Source: GCA-2683135 sp964507445 (lineage in GTDB: Bacteria; Planctomycetota; GCA-002687715). From it: a DNA stretch of 64,000 bases. Under the pieces are notes generated by a model. The model did no database searches and was not told the origin of the DNA. It was given only the letters and a program-made list of their open reading frames with translations. The translations under genes and the position numbers were made by a program. Within the stretch, counting starts at the first letter, position 1, and each line of letters begins with the position of its first letter. The DNA is taken from positions 248,001 to 312,000 of the forward strand of contig CAZDQF010000001.1 in assembly GCA_964507445.1 (NCBI GenBank), read 5' to 3'. This document shows positions 23,841 to 33,850 of this stretch, in pieces.

Positions 23841-26354
23841 TCACCGTCGTTCCTGCGCCAGGAGATTGGCCATGAGCCGGTACGCTCCGGGGACTCCCGC
23901 GGGTAACTGCCGGAACAACGCCAGCCCCACATAGGTCCAGGAACCATCGCCGACCGCGGCGGTGACCAGAGCGCCGGTCTTCTCCCCGGGGTTCCCGGGC
24001 CACGGTTCGGTCATGGAGAGGAGCTCGCGAAAGCGCTCGTCCCGGGTCTCCAGGAAGTACAGCCCTCGCTCCTGGACCCAGCCGTCCCAGTCCGAGGCAA
24101 GGATGGGGTTGGGGCGGTTGAAGAGTCGATGGGTCGGAGAGCGCACCACCACCGGGGCCTCCTCCACCGTGACCCGGTCCCGGCTGACCCGTGCGGTGTA
24201 CGGTGCCCACGGGCTGCCGCCACGACCTGACCGACCGCTGTTCATGTCCGGGGACTTGTTGTAGAGCACCACCAGGTGCCCCCCTTCCTTCATCCAGCGA
24301 AGCAGTCGGGGGTGGGCGGCCTTGAGGTCCTCCCGGACCTTGTATGCCCGGACCCCCGTGACGATCACGTCGAACCTGTCCAGGTCGCCCTGCAGCAGGT
24401 CCCCGTCGGAGAGCCGTCGCAACGGGACCCCCGCCAGCTCGAGGCAGTCGTCCACCTGGTCCCCGGTCCCCTCGACCCAGCCCACGGCGCGACCACCGGG
24501 CAGGGAACATGGAAACACCACCGCCTCCGCCGTCGCCGGACGTTCCAGGAAGACCCGGCGGATGTGCGGGTACGTGACGGGCTGCATGGACACGGCCTCC
24601 GCGAGCCCCTCCCCGGAGGCCACCGATGCGGAGACCTGCCAGCGCCCCGCTCGCACGGGTCCCAGGTCCTCTTCGGAGAAGGTCACGTCACGCTCTCCGG
24701 GGCCGTACATGACGAAGCGTTGTTCACAGGATCCGTCGCCGTCCACTTCGGTCATGCGCACCACCACCAGGCAGCGGTCCTCCGCACCCTGACCGACCTT
24801 GACGCGGAACGTCGCCGGGGCCCGGCGTCCGTCGTCGTCCACGGGCACCGGCAGCACCGGTGGGTGTATGCCCACCTGAACCCGTGGGAGCAGCGCCAGG
24901 TCCAGCTCCTTCATCGCGGGAAAGACCGGATCGGTCTCCCGGTACCGGACCGGGGTCGGCGTGATCTCGAGGGGCAAGCCAGCGGCGTCCGCCAGCACGA
25001 CGACCCGCGCGCAGGCCGGATCGTGCAGACGATCCGACGATCCCACATAGCGATCGGCCCGCGGGTCACGGCGCAGGCGGACTCCGGTCCATCGATCCGC
25101 CTTCGCCGGCACCTCCACGGTTACGGGAACGACCCTTCGTTCCCCGGGCCTCAAGTCGCCGTTCCACACCTCGTCAAGGTCGGCGCCGGCGCCTCGACGA
25201 AAGCGACCCTCGATGAAGCAGCCGTTGACGGTGATGGGCAGGTGGCTGCGGTTGTGCAGGGCAACCCGGACGCCCACTCGCTCTCCAGGGATGACGGTCG
25301 GCTTGCCTGCCACGGCCTCCACCTGCAGGGGAACGGCCTGGCTCAGCGCGGCCATCACCGCGGGACGGGCCTCCGGCACGCACTCCTGGAGCAGGGAGCG
25401 GAGCCGCTCCGCCACCTGTTGAGGCGACGCCGCGTTGGGGACCTGACCACCCTGCCAGGTGTCTGCGGGACGTGCGTCGAGCGCCCCGGTCCGCGGGTCA
25501 CGGTAGATGGGGAGGCCCGCGAAGAGGTCACCGCTCGCGGGAGGCGGAGGGCCCCGTCGCCGGGACAGCAGGCGACCGCCTCTGGATCGTCTCCGGGCCG
25601 CAGGGTCCAGGGGCCGGACCTGACCGGTGCCCTGACACTTGTGCAGGGATCGCGCCACGAACCCGAAGGCGGCATAGGTGCAGCCCAGGACCGGGTCGTA
25701 TTCCTGCAAGGGCACCCCATACCGGGGAGCTTCTCCTCCCCGTGAAGCGGACTCGAACAACCTGGAGGCGGCCCAGGGCGGCCCGAGCTCCGGCCAGGTG
25801 TCGGAGGCCGCGAGATCGAAGGCCCTTCTCGCCGCGAAGGCCGCCGCTTGATGATGACGCCCCCCTCCTTCCGTGGCGATGGACATGGTCACAACCACAT
25901 GGGGACGGGTCTCACGCATGACCCGGACCACGTCCCTGAGGATCTCCTCCTCACCCCACTTCTGAAACGTCTCCGTCACCGAGAAGGAGTACCCGAACTC
26001 GAACGCCCGGCTGAAGCGCTGACGGGCGCCGTCGAAGAGATGGGCGGCGCGCAGCTCTTCGGAGCGCAGCACGGCGAGGGCCTCGAACAGCTCGTCACCG
26101 ATCTCGTTCTGGCCCCCGGCTCCGCGCGTGAGGGTCAGGAGGGTGACGTCCATGCCGCGCCCGTGCCTGTAGTAGGCGAGCAGGCCGTTGTCCTCGTCGT
26201 CAGGATGGGCGGTGATGTAGAGCAACCGCCCCTCCACACCAATGCGACGCAAGGAGAGGGCCAGGGCCCGGGCGGGGTCCGTGGGAGCCGTGATGGAGAG
26301 CGGCTGGCACAGGGCCGGAACGAGCATGGCGAAGAGCACACAGGTCACACGCAT
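23841..26354 (-). CDS. Large exported PIG-L family deacetylase
   Basis: An 837-residue protein. After a signal peptide (MRVTCVLFAMLVPALCQ) comes a PIG-L/LmbE domain with YITAHPDDEDNGLLAYY (zinc motif HPDDE), LTLTRGAGGQNEIG and the late EGGGRHHQAA. The middle contains beta-sandwich regions (VEAVAGKPTVIPGERVGVRV). The C-terminal ~230 residues resemble a glutamine-amidotransferase-like/Rossmann module (RFDVIVTGVRAY, MKEGGHLVVLYNK). This three-part layout is common in large secreted PIG-L proteins of Bacteroidetes, Acidobacteria and Planctomycetes. Substrate is probably an acetylated glycan. The frame is open further upstream, but ATG 26352-26354 gives the signal. It diverges from an SSF symporter. 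Confidence 0.88.
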   Translation of the reverse strand: MRVTCVLFAMLVPALCQPLSITAPTDPARALALSLRRIGVEGRLLYITAHPDDEDNGLLAYYRHGRGMDVTLLTLTRGAGGQNEIGDELFEALAVLRSEELRAAHLFDGARQRFSRAFEFGYSFSVTETFQKWGEEEILRDVVRVMRETRPHVVVTMSIATEGGGRHHQAAAFAARRAFDLAASDTWPELGPPWAASRLFESASRGGEAPRYGVPLQEYDPVLGCTYAAFGFVARSLHKCQGTGQVRPLDPAARRRSRGGRLLSRRRGPPPPASGDLFAGLPIYRDPRTGALDARPADTWQGGQVPNAASPQQVAERLRSLLQECVPEARPAVMAALSQAVPLQVEAVAGKPTVIPGERVGVRVALHNRSHLPITVNGCFIEGRFRRGAGADLDEVWNGDLRPGERRVVPVTVEVPAKADRWTGVRLRRDPRADRYVGSSDRLHDPACARVVVLADAAGLPLEITPTPVRYRETDPVFPAMKELDLALLPRVQVGIHPPVLPVPVDDDGRRAPATFRVKVGQGAEDRCLVVVRMTEVDGDGSCEQRFVMYGPGERDVTFSEEDLGPVRAGRWQVSASVASGEGLAEAVSMQPVTYPHIRRVFLERPATAEAVVFPCSLPGGRAVGWVEGTGDQVDDCLELAGVPLRRLSDGDLLQGDLDRFDVIVTGVRAYKVREDLKAAHPRLLRWMKEGGHLVVLYNKSPDMNSGRSGRGGSPWAPYTARVSRDRVTVEEAPVVVRSPTHRLFNRPNPILASDWDGWVQERGLYFLETRDERFRELLSMTEPWPGNPGEKTGALVTAAVGDGSWTYVGLALFRQLPAGVPGAYRLMANLLAQERR

Positions 26355-26408
26355 GGCGTCAGTATGGACCAACGTCTTGGGCGTGGCCATTCCGGTTACC
26401 ATGCGCCG

Positions 26409-28013
26409 GTGAGCGTCGCGGATTGGGTGGTGGTGGGGGTCTTCCTCGTGGTCATCGTGGCAGACGGGATCCGACGGGCCCGACGCAACCGGACCGCGGA
26501 GGACTACCTCCTGGCGTCCAGGGACGTGCCCTGGTGGGCCATGGGGCTGTCGGTCATGGCGACCCAGGCCTCCGCGGTGACCTTCGTCAGCACCACCGGC
26601 AAGGGATTCACCTCCGGCACGGGCTTCGTCCAGTTCTATTACTTCCTGCCGCTGGCCATGCTGGTGCTGTGCGTGACGGCCGTGCCCTACTTCCACCGGG
26701 CCCGGGTCTACACGGCCTATCAGTTCCTGGAGCTGCGCCTGGGCCGAGGGGCGCGCGTCGCCACCTCCTCCACCTTCCTGGTCCTGCGCTGTCTCTCCCT
26801 GGGTGGCATCCTGGCGGCCCCGGCCATCGTCCTCAGCGAGTTCACGGGTCAGCCCCACGGGGCCATGGTGCTGGTGACCGGAGCCGTCGCCGTCGCCTAC
26901 ACCACGTTCGGCGGGCTCAAGGCGGTCATCGCCACGGACGTGAAGCAGATGGCCATCATGGTGGTGGCGCTGGTCATCCTCGCGGTCCTCGTGGTGGAAG
27001 CGCTGCCGTCGGACATCTCCGTCGGCGACGCCGTCTCCCTCGCTGACGCGGCGGATCGGATCGAGCTGGCCAACACCAGCTTCGACCCGAAGGAGCGCTA
27101 CACCATCTGGTCCGCTCTCCTGGGTGGGTCCATCATCTTCCTGGCCTACTTCGGCACCGACCAGAGTCAGGTCCAGCGTTACCTGGCAGGTCGCTCCCTC
27201 GGACACAAACGAGGCGCCCTGCTCCTGAACGCCGCCGCGAAGGTCCCGTTCCAGCTCGCCATCCTGCTGCTCGGCGTCTTGATCTGGGTCTGGTCGCTGT
27301 ATGAACCGACGCCCCTGGACATGTCCCGCCGCGTGGACTCGGACCCCGGCGCGGAGGCGCAACACCGCCAGCTGTGCCTGGATGCAGGGGTCGCCGGTCG
27401 TGCCTGGTTGAACGACCGGACCGAACCCAACCGGAGCCGCTTCCAGGCCACCGTGGAGCGCCTGCAGTCAGCCCGGACGGAGCGGAATGACGAGCAGGCC
27501 AACCGGGTCGTCCCCTGGGTCATGCGTCATCGGCTCCCGGGCTGGGGCATCACGGGACTGTTGCTGGCCGGGATCCTCGCGGCGGCCCTGTCCAGCATCG
27601 ACTCCGAACTGAACGCCCTCGCCACCGTCGCCGTCATCGACGGCATGAAGCTCGACCCGGAGGACAGCCAGCAGACCCAGAAGATCGTGCGCTTCACCCG
27701 GTTGTTCACCCTCGCCTTCGGGGGCCTCGCCACCGCCTTCGCCCTCTCTCTGGAAGACGCCGGGGCCATCATCGAAGTGGTCAACATGATCGGGTCGTGG
27801 TTCTACGGATCGCTGCTCGGCGTGTTCCTCCTCGCCTGGCTGGACCGGGGGGCGTCCGGCCGTGGTGTGGTGGCAGGGCTCGTCCTGGGGATCGCCTCCG
27901 TGTTCCTGGTCTCCCAGGTGCTGGAGGTGGCGTGGCTCTGGCGTAACACGGTGGGCACCGGGGTCACCGTGGTCGCCGGGTTCTCTCTCTCCCGTTTGTT
28001 CCCGCCCCGTTAG
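26409..28013 (+). CDS. Sodium:solute symporter (SSF family)
   Basis: A 534-residue permease with ~13 transmembrane helices. SSF hallmarks are EDYLLASRDVPWWAMGLSVM early in the chain, STTGKGF, YTTFGGLKAVIATDVKQM, and a GSIIFLAYFGTDQSQVQRYL stretch. It imports a small solute with sodium; the substrate cannot be read from sequence. A soluble-looking insertion (about 300-370) separates two helices. The start is GTG 26409, giving a proper first helix (VADWVVVGVFLVVIVADG). It diverges from the PIG-L deacetylase, so it might import the sugar or amine that this enzyme releases (inference). rpiA follows 10 bp later. Confidence 0.9.
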   Translation: MSVADWVVVGVFLVVIVADGIRRARRNRTAEDYLLASRDVPWWAMGLSVMATQASAVTFVSTTGKGFTSGTGFVQFYYFLPLAMLVLCVTAVPYFHRARVYTAYQFLELRLGRGARVATSSTFLVLRCLSLGGILAAPAIVLSEFTGQPHGAMVLVTGAVAVAYTTFGGLKAVIATDVKQMAIMVVALVILAVLVVEALPSDISVGDAVSLADAADRIELANTSFDPKERYTIWSALLGGSIIFLAYFGTDQSQVQRYLAGRSLGHKRGALLLNAAAKVPFQLAILLLGVLIWVWSLYEPTPLDMSRRVDSDPGAEAQHRQLCLDAGVAGRAWLNDRTEPNRSRFQATVERLQSARTERNDEQANRVVPWVMRHRLPGWGITGLLLAGILAAALSSIDSELNALATVAVIDGMKLDPEDSQQTQKIVRFTRLFTLAFGGLATAFALSLEDAGAIIEVVNMIGSWFYGSLLGVFLLAWLDRGASGRGVVAGLVLGIASVFLVSQVLEVAWLWRNTVGTGVTVVAGFSLSRLFPPR

Positions 28014-28023
28014 AATCCGGACC

Positions 28024-28722
28024 ATGAGCTTGGAAGCCCTGAAGGAGAAGGCTGCCATGGTCGCCCTTGAACGCGTCGCCGATGGCATGCGTCTGGGCCT
28101 GGGTACGGGGAGCACCGTGGCCCACTTTCTCAATCACCTCGGGGCCGCCCTCAAGGACGGACGCCTCACGGATGTGGCTGGAGTGCCCACCTCGGAACGC
28201 ACGGCGCAAGCCTGCCGAGAATTGGGCATCCCTGTCCTGGCCCTGGAGGACCACCCGAACCTGGATCTCGGCGTTGACGGGGCCGACGAGGTCGACCCGG
28301 AGCTCGAGCTCATCAAGGGCCTGGGCGGCGCCCTCCTGCGAGAGAAGATGGTGGCCCATGCCTGCGGTCGTTTCGTCGTCATCGCCGACGAGACCAAGCG
28401 CGTCGGCCGCCTGTTCGAGCGAAGCCCCCTGCCCGTGGAGGTGATCCCGTTCGCGTGGCGCTCCCAGCTCCCCTTCCTCGAAGGCCTCGGAGCGTCCCCG
28501 ACGCTGCGCACCAACCCGGACCGTGAGCCCTACTACACGGACAACGGCAACGTCATCCTCGACTGCCGGTTCATCCCCGAGGAGACGAACCCCGCGGAAG
28601 TCGCCCGTGCGCTCGCCGACCGACCGGGCGTGGTCGATCACGGGCTCTTCCTCCACATGGCCGACGAGGTGATCCTGGCCACCGCGAGCGGGGTCGAGGT
28701 GATCGGGCGGTCCGCCGGATGA
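28024..28722 (+). CDS. rpiA: Ribose-5-phosphate isomerase A
   Basis: A 232-residue enzyme interconverting ribose-5-P and ribulose-5-P in the pentose phosphate pathway. Family motifs: GLGTGSTVAHFL (phosphate binding), DGADEVDPEL with the catalytic Asp, KGLGGALLREKMVA with the catalytic Glu/Lys, and VVIADETK. Length and order match RpiA exactly. ATG 28024 lies 10 bases after the symporter stop. The last bases form ATGA with the start of pcm. Confidence 0.96.
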   Translation: MSLEALKEKAAMVALERVADGMRLGLGTGSTVAHFLNHLGAALKDGRLTDVAGVPTSERTAQACRELGIPVLALEDHPNLDLGVDGADEVDPELELIKGLGGALLREKMVAHACGRFVVIADETKRVGRLFERSPLPVEVIPFAWRSQLPFLEGLGASPTLRTNPDREPYYTDNGNVILDCRFIPEETNPAEVARALADRPGVVDHGLFLHMADEVILATASGVEVIGRSAG

Positions 28723-29375
28723 CCGGCGGGGGCCGTGCAGCCGAGCGCCAGGCCATGGTGACGCGGCAACTGCGGTCCCATGGCATCGAAGACCCCGCCG
28801 TGCTGGAGGCGTTCCTCCAGGTCCCGCGACACGAATTCGTACCCCCTGAGTCCCGATCCAATGCGTACGACGACGGACCGCTGGGCATCGCGTGTCGCCA
28901 GACCATCTCTCAACCTCGCATGGTCGCCACCATGACCGTGGCGCTGGGCGTCCAGCCTGGCATGGAGGTCCTGGAGATCGGCGTCGGGTCGGGCTACCAG
29001 ACCGCCATCCTCCTCGAGCTGGGCGCCACCGTCGTCGGTGTCGAGCGCCACCCGCCGTTGGCCAGGGAGGCGAGCCAGCGGCTCCGGGCTCTCGGATACG
29101 CGGACTTCGACATCCATGTGGCCGACGGCAGCCTGGGCTGGCCCTCCGGTGCCCCCTACGAGCGCATCCTGGTAGCCGCCGCGGCTCCCGCCGCCCCTCC
29201 GTCGTTGCTGGATCAACTGACCGTCGACGGGCGGTTGCTGTTGCCGGTGGGTGATCGCCGGGTTCAGGAGTTGGCGCTGTTCCGGAAGACCGCCCCTGGG
29301 AACGTCAGGCGCGAGGACCTCGGCGGCGTGGTGTTCGTCCCGCTCGTCGGCCAGGAGGGGTTCCCCCTGCCCTGA
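28719..29375 (+). CDS. pcm: Protein-L-isoaspartate O-methyltransferase
   Basis: A 218-residue repair enzyme that methylates isoaspartyl residues in damaged proteins using S-adenosylmethionine. Recognised by QISQP-like TISQPRMVATM, motif I LEIGVGSGYQTA, VVGVERHPPLA, and LLLPVGDRRVQEL near the end. Length is standard. It overlaps rpiA through ATGA, so it is translationally coupled to it; rpiA-pcm adjacency has no obvious metabolic logic here. Confidence 0.95.
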   Translation: MTGGGRAAERQAMVTRQLRSHGIEDPAVLEAFLQVPRHEFVPPESRSNAYDDGPLGIACRQTISQPRMVATMTVALGVQPGMEVLEIGVGSGYQTAILLELGATVVGVERHPPLAREASQRLRALGYADFDIHVADGSLGWPSGAPYERILVAAAAPAAPPSLLDQLTVDGRLLLPVGDRRVQELALFRKTAPGNVRREDLGGVVFVPLVGQEGFPLP

Positions 29376-29391
29376 GGGGAAAGCCGACGCC

Positions 29392-30873
29392 GTGCGTGCC
29401 CTGGATCTCGTCTTCCCCGCAGTCCTCGCGGTGGTTGTCCTGGCGGGGAGCCTCCTGCTCTACCCCTGGGACAGCGACGCCTCCATCATCGCCCATGATC
29501 CGGTCTACTACGCGGAGTCCGGGCAATCCGATCCGTGGGGGTCCGTACCGGCGCAGCATCTGCTGTATCACGTCCTGGTCAACATCGTGACCGGCGCGGG
29601 AGAGGTGATGGGTGTGGAGCACCCCGGACACGCAGCGGTCCGCCTGGTGAGCGGAATGGGTGCGTTGGCCCTGCTCCTGCTGATCTGCACCATCGCGGGT
29701 CCGGGCCGCAGGTCGCTCGGCGCCCTGCTGTGTCTCCCCTTGTTGCTGACCCGCACCTTCGTCTTCGAAGCCGCGGTTGGCGAGTCCGTCATCCCCGGGG
29801 CTGCGGCGGGTCTCTGGATGCTCCGGGTATCGTGCCAGCTTCGGGCTACGACCCGGCTCACCGTCTTCGCCGTGGTGCTGGCCTGCCTCATGCGCCAGGA
29901 CAACGTGCTCCTGGTCCCCGTGGCCATGGTGTGTTTCGCGCTCCGCGCCTCCCCAGGCCAGGGCGCTCGCCGCACCTTCAGGGTGTTCGGCGTCGCGGGG
30001 GCGATCACCGCAGCCCTCTACCTGATCGCCTGGATGGTCACGGAGCCCCAGGCAGAGCTGCTCGAATATGTCATCCATGTCGCGTCAGAGCCGTGGTCTG
30101 CGGACTTGCCCGAACCGGCGCAGCGCATCCTGGACCACCTAGCCATCTGCGGGGTGGCAGTCGTCGGGCAGCAGTGGGAATGGAGCACCTCCTACCATCT
30201 GACGGTGGGCCTCGCGTTCACGGTCGCGCTGCTGCTGGCGGGAGCGCTCCTCCGCGGCGAGGCGGGCGGCCGATCCCTGGCGATGGCCATTGCAGCAGCC
30301 CTGATCGTGCGCGTGTTCTTCTTCGCGTGGTTCGAATATGCCAATCATGAGTGGTGGCTGCTCCCCCTCTCCTTGGTGACCGCGTTGACCGCGGCCTTGA
30401 TCCGCGGACGACCTCGCACCTCGATCCCCGCGCGACGGTGGGGAGCGGCCTTGCTTCTCGGTCTGTCAGCCGCCGTCGCCGTGGCCCACGGACGGGACAC
30501 CCTTGCGCTGTCGCAGCGCACGGTCTGCGAATCCAGAGAGCTGGCCACGGCCCTGGCTCTGGAGCGGCCGAACGCGCGGTTCGTCGCCTACGGTCAACGA
30601 GTCCACACCGCGCTGCACATCGCTCGCCAGCCCCATGTGACTCTCGACGGGCAGCCCAGTCAGGTCATGGAACGGCTGCGCGCCATGCTGAATGGGTCCT
30701 CCGCCCCGTTGATCCTGGTGGTGGATCGCTTCGCCTGGAACGGGATGCCCTGGCAGCGTCGGCAGGCCTCGGACCCACTGAGCACCTACCTGGACGCCTG
30801 GCAACCGGAACGAGGCGAGCGCCTGCTGCGCCGACAGGGCCGTGTGGTGGTCGTCGCCTGGAACCTGGATTGA
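29392..30873 (+). CDS. Polytopic membrane protein of unknown function
   Basis: A 493-residue integral membrane protein with about 9-11 hydrophobic helices and a C-terminal soluble domain (from about 390). The first loop contains DSDASIIAHDPVYYAESG and is followed by hydrophobic repeats. This layout resembles GT-C glycosyltransferases or the DUF-type membrane proteins next to them, but no decisive motif stands out. The start is GTG 29392, sixteen bases after the pcm stop, with GAGGGGA upstream, so it is likely the last gene of the symporter-rpiA-pcm run. Confidence 0.7.
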   Translation: MRALDLVFPAVLAVVVLAGSLLLYPWDSDASIIAHDPVYYAESGQSDPWGSVPAQHLLYHVLVNIVTGAGEVMGVEHPGHAAVRLVSGMGALALLLLICTIAGPGRRSLGALLCLPLLLTRTFVFEAAVGESVIPGAAAGLWMLRVSCQLRATTRLTVFAVVLACLMRQDNVLLVPVAMVCFALRASPGQGARRTFRVFGVAGAITAALYLIAWMVTEPQAELLEYVIHVASEPWSADLPEPAQRILDHLAICGVAVVGQQWEWSTSYHLTVGLAFTVALLLAGALLRGEAGGRSLAMAIAAALIVRVFFFAWFEYANHEWWLLPLSLVTALTAALIRGRPRTSIPARRWGAALLLGLSAAVAVAHGRDTLALSQRTVCESRELATALALERPNARFVAYGQRVHTALHIARQPHVTLDGQPSQVMERLRAMLNGSSAPLILVVDRFAWNGMPWQRRQASDPLSTYLDAWQPERGERLLRRQGRVVVVAWNLD

Positions 30874-30935
30874 CACAGGGTTCCGGCCCAACTGTCGGTT
30901 CGTTAGGGTTGGCGCCAACTTCAGGGAGAGCACCC

Positions 30936-33206
30936 ATGCACGTGGACATCGCCGCCGTCAGCCAGCTCTACGGCACCTTCGAACAGAAACACGCCGCCGC
31001 ACGCGGGCACCTTGGCCGCGACCTGACGCTCGCCGAGAAGATCCTCGTCACCCACCTGGACCCAGCCGACCAGGAGCTCTCCCGGGGACGCAAGAACATC
31101 GATCTCCGTCCGGATCGCGTGGCCATGCAGGACGCAACGGCCCAGATGGCCATGCTCCAGTTCCTCTCCGCGGGGCTCGAGAACGTCGCCGTTCCGACCA
31201 CGGTCCACTGCGATCACCTCATCCGAGCCAAGACCGGCGCCCAGGAGGACCTGGACACCGCCATGGGCGAGAACCGGGAGGTCTACGAGTTCCTCCGTAC
31301 GGCCGCCGCCCGCGCCGGGGCCGGGTTCTGGAAGCCCGGCTCGGGCATCATCCACCAGGTCGTCCTCGAGAACTACGCCGTCCCCGGCACCATGATGATC
31401 GGTACGGACTCCCACACGCCGAACGCGGGAGGCCTCTGCATGATCGCCATCGGCGTGGGCGGCGCCGACGCGGTGGACGTCATGGCGGGGCTGCCATGGA
31501 ACGTCCGCTGCCCCAAGCTCATCGGCGTCCACCTCAAGGGCTCACTGCGGGGATGGTCCTCCCCCAAGGACGTCATCCTCAAGGTGGCAGACCTGCTGAC
31601 CGTGGCCGGCGGAACCGGCCACATCGTCGAGTACTTCGGCCCTGGCACGGAGAGCCTCTCCGCAACAGGCAAGTGCACCGTCACCAACATGGGCGCAGAG
31701 TTGGGGGCGACGACCTCCGTCTTCCCCTTCGACGAGCGCTCCGCCACGTATCTCGAATGGACCGACCGCTCAGAGGTCGCCGCCCTGGCTCGTCAGCACG
31801 CCGCCCACCTGAGGGCTGATGATGACGTGGCCGCCAACCCGGAGAAGTACTTCGACCGGGTCATCGAGATCGACCTGGACACCCTGGAGCCCCACCTCGT
31901 TGGCCCGCACACGCCGGACCTTGCCCGGGCGGTCTCCCAGATGGAAGAGGACGCCCGCGCCAACGACTATCCAATGGAGCTCACCTCAGCGCTCATCGGC
32001 AGCTGCACCAACTCCTCCTATGAGGACCTGGGCCGCGCCGCCGATCTGGCGCGGCAGGCCCGGGACAAGGGCCTGAAGGCCCGCGTCCCGTTCCTCGTCA
32101 CGCCGGGCTCGGAGCAGGTGAGGGCGACCATCGAACGAGACGGCATCCTCGCCGAGCTGGAGGCCATCGGCGCCACGGTGCTCGCCAACGCCTGCGGTCC
32201 CTGCATCGGTCAGTGGACCCGCACCGACATCGAGAGCGGAACCCGCAACAGCATCGTCACCTCCTTCAACCGCAACTTTCAGAAGCGGAACGACGGCAAC
32301 GCCGAGACCCTGGCGTTCATCGGGAGTCCGGAGATCGTGACCGCCCTGGCCATCTCCGGGACCCTGGCCTTCGACCCAGCCAACGAGACCCTCACCAACG
32401 ACGCCGGCGAAGAGGTGCGCCTGGAAGCGCCCACGGCGGAGGAGTTGCCTGCCAGGGGGTTCGAGAGCGGTGTCGAGGGGTTCATCCCCGCCCCGCCCCG
32501 GGGAGACGCCGGCGCCGTCACCGTGGAGGTGGCTCCCGACAGCGAGCGCCTCGCCTTGCTCGAGCCCTTCGAGGCCTGGAACGGCGAGGATATCCACGGC
32601 GCGTTCGTCCTCGTCAAGGTCAAGGGCAAGTGCACCACGGACCACATCTCCGCCGCTGGACCCTGGCTGAGATTCCGCGGCCACCTCGACCGCATCAGCG
32701 ACAACTGCTACCTGGGCGCCAACAACGCGTTCACCGAAGAGGTGGGGCGTGGCACCAACCAGCTCAGCGGAGAGACCGGACAGCTTTTCCCGGACATCGC
32801 CCGCACCTACAAGGCCGCCGGTCGGCCCTGGGTCGTGTTCGGCGACGAGAACTATGGCGAGGGATCGAGCCGGGAACATGCCGCCATGTCGCCGCGCTGG
32901 CTGGGAGGTCGGGCCGTCGTCGCCAAGAGCTTCGCCCGTATCGCGGAGACCAACCTGAAGAAGCAGGGGGTGCTCGCGCTCACCTTCGCCAACCCGGGTG
33001 ACTGGGATCTGGTCCAGCAAGGTGATCAGGTCGACATCCTCGACCTGGCCTCCCTGGCCCCGCGTGAATCCGTCACCATGGTCCTCAACCACCAGGACGG
33101 ATCGTCCGATCGGATCACCTGCAACCACTCCATGACCGCGGACCAGATCGGCTGGTTCAAGGCAGGAAGCTCCTTGAACCTCATCCGCGAGCAAGCGAGC
33201 GGCTGA
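30936..33206 (+). CDS. Aconitate hydratase, mitochondrial type
   Basis: A 756-residue iron-sulfur enzyme of the TCA cycle (citrate to isocitrate). Cluster ligands are Cys357 in GSCTNSS and Cys420/Cys423 in NACGPCIG. The swivelling C-terminal domain has KVKGKCTTDHIS and the active-site loop GEGSSREHAA. Length and order match the eukaryotic mitochondrial ACO2-type rather than E. coli AcnA (~890) or AcnB. This type is found in Bacteroidetes, Planctomycetes and others. A GGGAGAG ribosome site precedes ATG 30936. It stands as a single gene; the CBS protein converges on it. Confidence 0.95.
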   Translation: MHVDIAAVSQLYGTFEQKHAAARGHLGRDLTLAEKILVTHLDPADQELSRGRKNIDLRPDRVAMQDATAQMAMLQFLSAGLENVAVPTTVHCDHLIRAKTGAQEDLDTAMGENREVYEFLRTAAARAGAGFWKPGSGIIHQVVLENYAVPGTMMIGTDSHTPNAGGLCMIAIGVGGADAVDVMAGLPWNVRCPKLIGVHLKGSLRGWSSPKDVILKVADLLTVAGGTGHIVEYFGPGTESLSATGKCTVTNMGAELGATTSVFPFDERSATYLEWTDRSEVAALARQHAAHLRADDDVAANPEKYFDRVIEIDLDTLEPHLVGPHTPDLARAVSQMEEDARANDYPMELTSALIGSCTNSSYEDLGRAADLARQARDKGLKARVPFLVTPGSEQVRATIERDGILAELEAIGATVLANACGPCIGQWTRTDIESGTRNSIVTSFNRNFQKRNDGNAETLAFIGSPEIVTALAISGTLAFDPANETLTNDAGEEVRLEAPTAEELPARGFESGVEGFIPAPPRGDAGAVTVEVAPDSERLALLEPFEAWNGEDIHGAFVLVKVKGKCTTDHISAAGPWLRFRGHLDRISDNCYLGANNAFTEEVGRGTNQLSGETGQLFPDIARTYKAAGRPWVVFGDENYGEGSSREHAAMSPRWLGGRAVVAKSFARIAETNLKKQGVLALTFANPGDWDLVQQGDQVDILDLASLAPRESVTMVLNHQDGSSDRITCNHSMTADQIGWFKAGSSLNLIREQASG

Positions 33207-33209
33207 CCC

Positions 33210-33749
33210 TCACCCTCCGTGTTGGGTGGTGGGGCCGCTCGCCGTCTTCGGTCGCAGCGTGAGCACCTCGGATCGGAAGTGCTCCACCACGAGGTTGGCC
33301 ACATCCCGGATGCTGATGATCCCGGCCACCGCTCCGTCCTGATGCACCACCGGCACATGCCGGAAGCCGCCGACCTTCATGATGTTGAGGGCGTACGCGA
33401 TCTCCTCGTCCGCCAGGACGCACTCCGGGTCCATGGTCATGACGTCCCGGACACGCTCGGCAGAAGGGTCCTTGCCCTCGTTGACCACGCGTGTGACCAC
33501 GTCGCGCTCTGACAGGATCCCGATCAGTCTGGCGCCATCCTCCACGAGGACGCAGCCATAGTGCTGCTGCGCCATGACCTGAACGCAGTCCAGCACCGTT
33601 GCGTCCGGCGACGTGGTCCCGATCTGGGTGCGCATGATCCTGCTCACCGGTGACTTGATCGAGTCCAGTTGGATGCCGCCGCCTTGATGGGGAATGGACT
33701 CCAACTCACCCGGTTCATGGTCGCCTTCGACCTGGTTGTCCATGGACAT
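33210..33749 (-). CDS. Two-CBS-domain protein
   Basis: A 179-residue protein made of two CBS modules (about residues 33-90 and 98-165): VSRIMRTQIGTTSPDATVLD opens the first and RVRDVMTMDPECVLADEE the second. Each is followed by the typical VVxxDGxLxGIIS-like strand. CBS pairs bind adenine nucleotides and regulate partners; as a free-standing protein its target is unknown. Ribosome site AAGGAGG lies close upstream of ATG 33747-33749. It converges with aconitase with a 3-bp gap. Confidence 0.92.
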   Translation of the reverse strand: MSMDNQVEGDHEPGELESIPHQGGGIQLDSIKSPVSRIMRTQIGTTSPDATVLDCVQVMAQQHYGCVLVEDGARLIGILSERDVVTRVVNEGKDPSAERVRDVMTMDPECVLADEEIAYALNIMKVGGFRHVPVVHQDGAVAGIISIRDVANLVVEHFRSEVLTLRPKTASGPTTQHGG

Positions 33750-33850
33750 GGTGCGCCTCCTTGGTGGTTGTGGCGGTCGATCCGAACGCGCCAGCCTACC
33801 GGCGTTCCGCCATCAGCACGACCCGGGAACAGAACGGTCGTGACACCAGG

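Noticed and set aside
24276..25745. A 489-residue open frame on the plus strand opposite the PIG-L gene
   Set aside because: It has no recognisable motif, is His/Arg/Gly-rich as antisense frames in GC-rich DNA tend to be, and lies wholly opposite a gene with clear motifs.
26355..27365. A 337-residue upstream extension of the large PIG-L protein
   Set aside because: The extension is opposite the SSF symporter gene and a good signal peptide begins at 26354, so the extra frame is non-coding.
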